From Tachypleus tridentatus (lineage: Eukaryota; Arthropoda; Merostomata; Xiphosura; Limulidae): 64,000 nucleotides of DNA. The translations under genes were made by a program, and so were the position numbers. The stretch lies in NCBI RefSeq assembly GCF_004210375.1, contig NC_134834.1:91640170-91704169 (forward strand). Direction: 5' to 3'. Positions within the stretch are counted from its first letter, which is position 1. Each line of letters begins with the position of its first letter. Below, piece by piece: positions 61,783 to 64,000 of the stretch. The notes under the pieces were generated by a model. The model was not told where the DNA came from. It ran no database searches and saw nothing but the letters and a program-made list of their open reading frames with translations.

Positions 61783-62771
61783 TTAATTTTCCAGAACGTC
61801 ATAAAACAATTCTGGCCAAATATTAGGGATATCTGTTCCCTTTGTCTTTTCATCAAATTTTGCCTTCAAACGTTTTGACTGATCTTTAGAGAAATGATTC
61901 TTCCAGTCACCCACAACTCCTTTTCGAATAAAAAGGGAATTCTTTCGGCTGTGGTGCCTTCACACGTTCAACATATTCCTGAAGTAACTTTATTGCTTCA
62001 TGAACAGGAAAATTTTGATCTTTTTGTGTTTCTTCTTTATTTTGTTTGTGACAAAACCCATTAAAATGTTTGTTGACGTGATTTCTCATGTATTCTACAC
62101 TTGTCTGATATAGTATTTTCTTCAACAAGTTAGCGTCATTTTCAAGCATATCTAAATATTCCTGCCCTAGAAACTTGGCAATATTTAGCACTGCAGCTTC
62201 ATGATTTGCTTTCATTTCTTCGTAAACAAGGAATAAAACGTTTGGAAGGTTTCGATGTTCATAAAGTGAAAGAAGATGATCGAAGTAGTCTCCCCCAGTC
62301 ATTTTCTCCATTCAGAAAAATTTCAAAATATTCATCAAAGGTTCCCTCTGAGAACTGATAGTTTGGAAACGTTTTAGTGTGATGGTAAAATGAAACGCAA
62401 CAATCTTTTGGATTTCGAATAACTAAGATGTATTTTGCTTTCGCAGAATAAGGTTTTACGTGAAATGGAAGATGCGTTTTGATAGTCCCAGGTCGAAGCA
62501 TGAGTTCAATACCTTCCTTTCCAAAAAAATCTATTATAGGACATCGAAGGTTGTATTCTTTCAGACTTGTCAATGGTTTTCCTTTGGTCAAGATATTGTG
62601 CACAATATATTGTGTCCAAGTTGTTCCAGATTTTGGAAATGTCAGAATAATGATGTCGTCATCTCTTGGCTCGTATTGGATGGCTTCTTCTAAAAATTTG
62701 GGGGTAAAGCCTCCGCCAAGTCTGACATTGTTAACATCTTGATAAGCTGGCATTTTTCTAATTGTGTACAT
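61783..62771 (-). CDS. Sulfotransferase B2 (near-identical to B1, two frameshifts)
   Basis: Same design as B1. The PAPS loop, KTHLP and RNPKDCCVS are intact in the first open part (62771-62259) and the middle in the second (62311-61907). Two +1 homopolymer changes break it: C5 at 62292-62296 (C4 in B1) near residue 160, and A5 at 61930-61934 (A4 in B1) just before the C-terminal RKGVVGDW site. Visible substitutions from B1 are Tyr137Asn, Asp189Asn, Thr193Ala and Phe206Leu. Both shifts may be consensus errors. The upstream splice-like tract of B1 is preserved. Confidence 0.88.
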
Positions 62772-64000
62772 GTTGATTGAACCTTTCTATAAACAGAGTA
62801 AGGAAATAATAAGAACATGTAAATCAGCCGATATAAAGTTCCTGTACAATAACTTATATTTAGACTTCATTTTTACATTGTTTACACGTTTTTAGATAAG
62901 AAATTTCGACAGTGATAATTATTGTACTAAATGGAATTGTAACCACTATAAAATGTATTTGGATGCATACATGCGAAGACCAGGTGAGATCTGTTGGGTA
63001 AATCGTTATAACCAGTGATATATTAAAATAAAATTTGAGTGAACGAACTAGAAGACGTAAAATTTTTATACTTTATATTAATAAAGCTTTAAAAAGAAGT
63101 TGACACAATGTGGATGTTTGAGCACACATATGATAATTAGGCCACTTATGGACAAAAAGGGTACTAGTACGTTCCCTATATAAGAGAATGCAATATAACT
63201 ATGAAAGGACTAATGTGTGGAAAAATAGGCGTGAGTCACAACTTGAAAGTTCAACGCATACCTCAAACAGCTGATGAATAAAACGGGTATTCTGATTATT
63301 GGATACCAAAACTACGCTTCAAGACTATTGTCAAAACACATAGCCATAAAATATAATATGACCGGACCTTGCGACTTAAAGAGCCTTAGAAACCGTCTTA
63401 ATTTAGTATTCACTCTGTTTTAGTATTTGGAGCAGATTCGGATATCTTCAAAACAATGTCTTTTATACTGAACCAGGTCCTTCTTCGTAGGTTTGTCTTC
63501 TTTCTAAAATATATTTCGCGATAAAATTTTTGACAAGATACAACTTTACCCAACACAATTAACTCAACTAAATGTTAAATGTAATTTAACTAAATATTAA
63601 GATACAATAAAGGAAGTAATAAAGGTTTATCAATAGACAATAACTTGTGATTAAAATTGGGAGAGCTATGTAGATTGCTGCTGGAAACTTATTTGTTCAA
63701 ACTTATAAAAAATGAAATGTCTCATTTTTCTTTCGAATTTCTTTTGATTAATATAATTTATTACCGCTAACCATGGAAATCTAGTTTTATTGTTTACAGC
63801 GCAAAAAGTTGTTGTATTCGACACTTGTCATTACCAGAGCGCATTTAAACAATTTTGTAACTTTGCACTTCAAAATAAACAATGAAAAACATTATAACTG
63901 GTGTAATACAAAATATATTTTACATTATTGTTAATATAATTCTCTGTCAATAATATTTTACATTGTTGACTTAGTATACACATTTAGAACTAATACATAT
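62772..64000. other. 5' flank of B2
   Basis: Nearly identical to 31428-32650. Contains the CTATATAAG-like motif near 63177 also seen near 31832. The window ends within the duplication. Confidence 0.6.

Larger units (their letters stand above)
48566..64000. repeat. Array copy IV (most complete; carries A2 and B2)
   Basis: 48566-55180 matches copy I 8925-14480, and 56236-64000 matches copy II 25105-32650 with few differences. It alone joins both gene regions and holds 55190-56235, found nowhere else in the window. It begins inside the SINE-2 seen whole at 8831 and runs off the right edge. Confidence 0.88.

Noticed and set aside
1-64000. CRISPR array, prophage or bacterial operon
   Set aside because: No regularly spaced identical repeats and no operon-like coding density; spliced VAMP7 and SINEs show eukaryotic DNA.

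Overview
The window is AT-rich, intron-bearing eukaryotic DNA dominated by repeats, with no bacterial signatures. The best guess is a chelicerate, probably a horseshoe crab. That guess rests on the arthropod-style cytosolic sulfotransferases and on dense tRNA-derived SINEs whose sequence I associate, from memory, with horseshoe crab genomes; the SINEs end in AAACAAACAAAC-type tails. The species cannot be fixed from the sequence alone.

Left edge (1-7050). The first coding exon of VAMP7, the longin-domain v-SNARE of late endosomes and lysosomes, lies on the minus strand at 389-235 and ends in a clean GTAAGT donor. The rest of the gene is off the window to the left. A decayed Ty3/gypsy-type retroelement on the minus strand (about 6146-3690) shows a gag zinc-knuckle trace and a broken reverse transcriptase. 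No other gene is convincing here.

7050-64000 is one rearranged tandem array of a cytosolic sulfotransferase (SULT) locus. I infer an ancestral unit of about 26 kb carrying gene A (minus), gene B (minus) and an inverted B-like pseudogene P (plus). Four incomplete copies follow one another. Copy I keeps A1 (14090-13134) and is fused directly into pseudogene fragment P0 (17034). Copy II has lost A at a scarred junction (25071-25104) but keeps B1 (31427-30441) and P1 (38097-39065). Copy III is a 0.7-kb stub joined to P2 (46571-47540). Copy IV keeps both A2 (54781-53824) and B2 (62771-61783). A1 and B1 are intact single-exon reading frames with complete PAPS-binding and catalytic motifs. A2 and B2 are nearly identical to them but carry only +1 homopolymer frameshifts, so they are either very young pseudogenes or working genes with consensus errors. 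P1 and P2 share the same disabling lesions and were therefore duplicated after the gene died.

Three tRNA-derived SINE families occupy much of the space between genes. Most insertions are shared between array copies and so predate the duplications; one at 58046 is unique to copy IV, has a 9-bp target duplication, and has empty sites in copies I and II. The SULT genes would transfer sulfate from PAPS to small hydroxyl or amine acceptors in the cytosol; acceptor specificity cannot be read from the sequence. VAMP7 is an unrelated neighbour. I found no novel multi-gene system. The notable biology is the birth, death and complementary loss of genes in this array.
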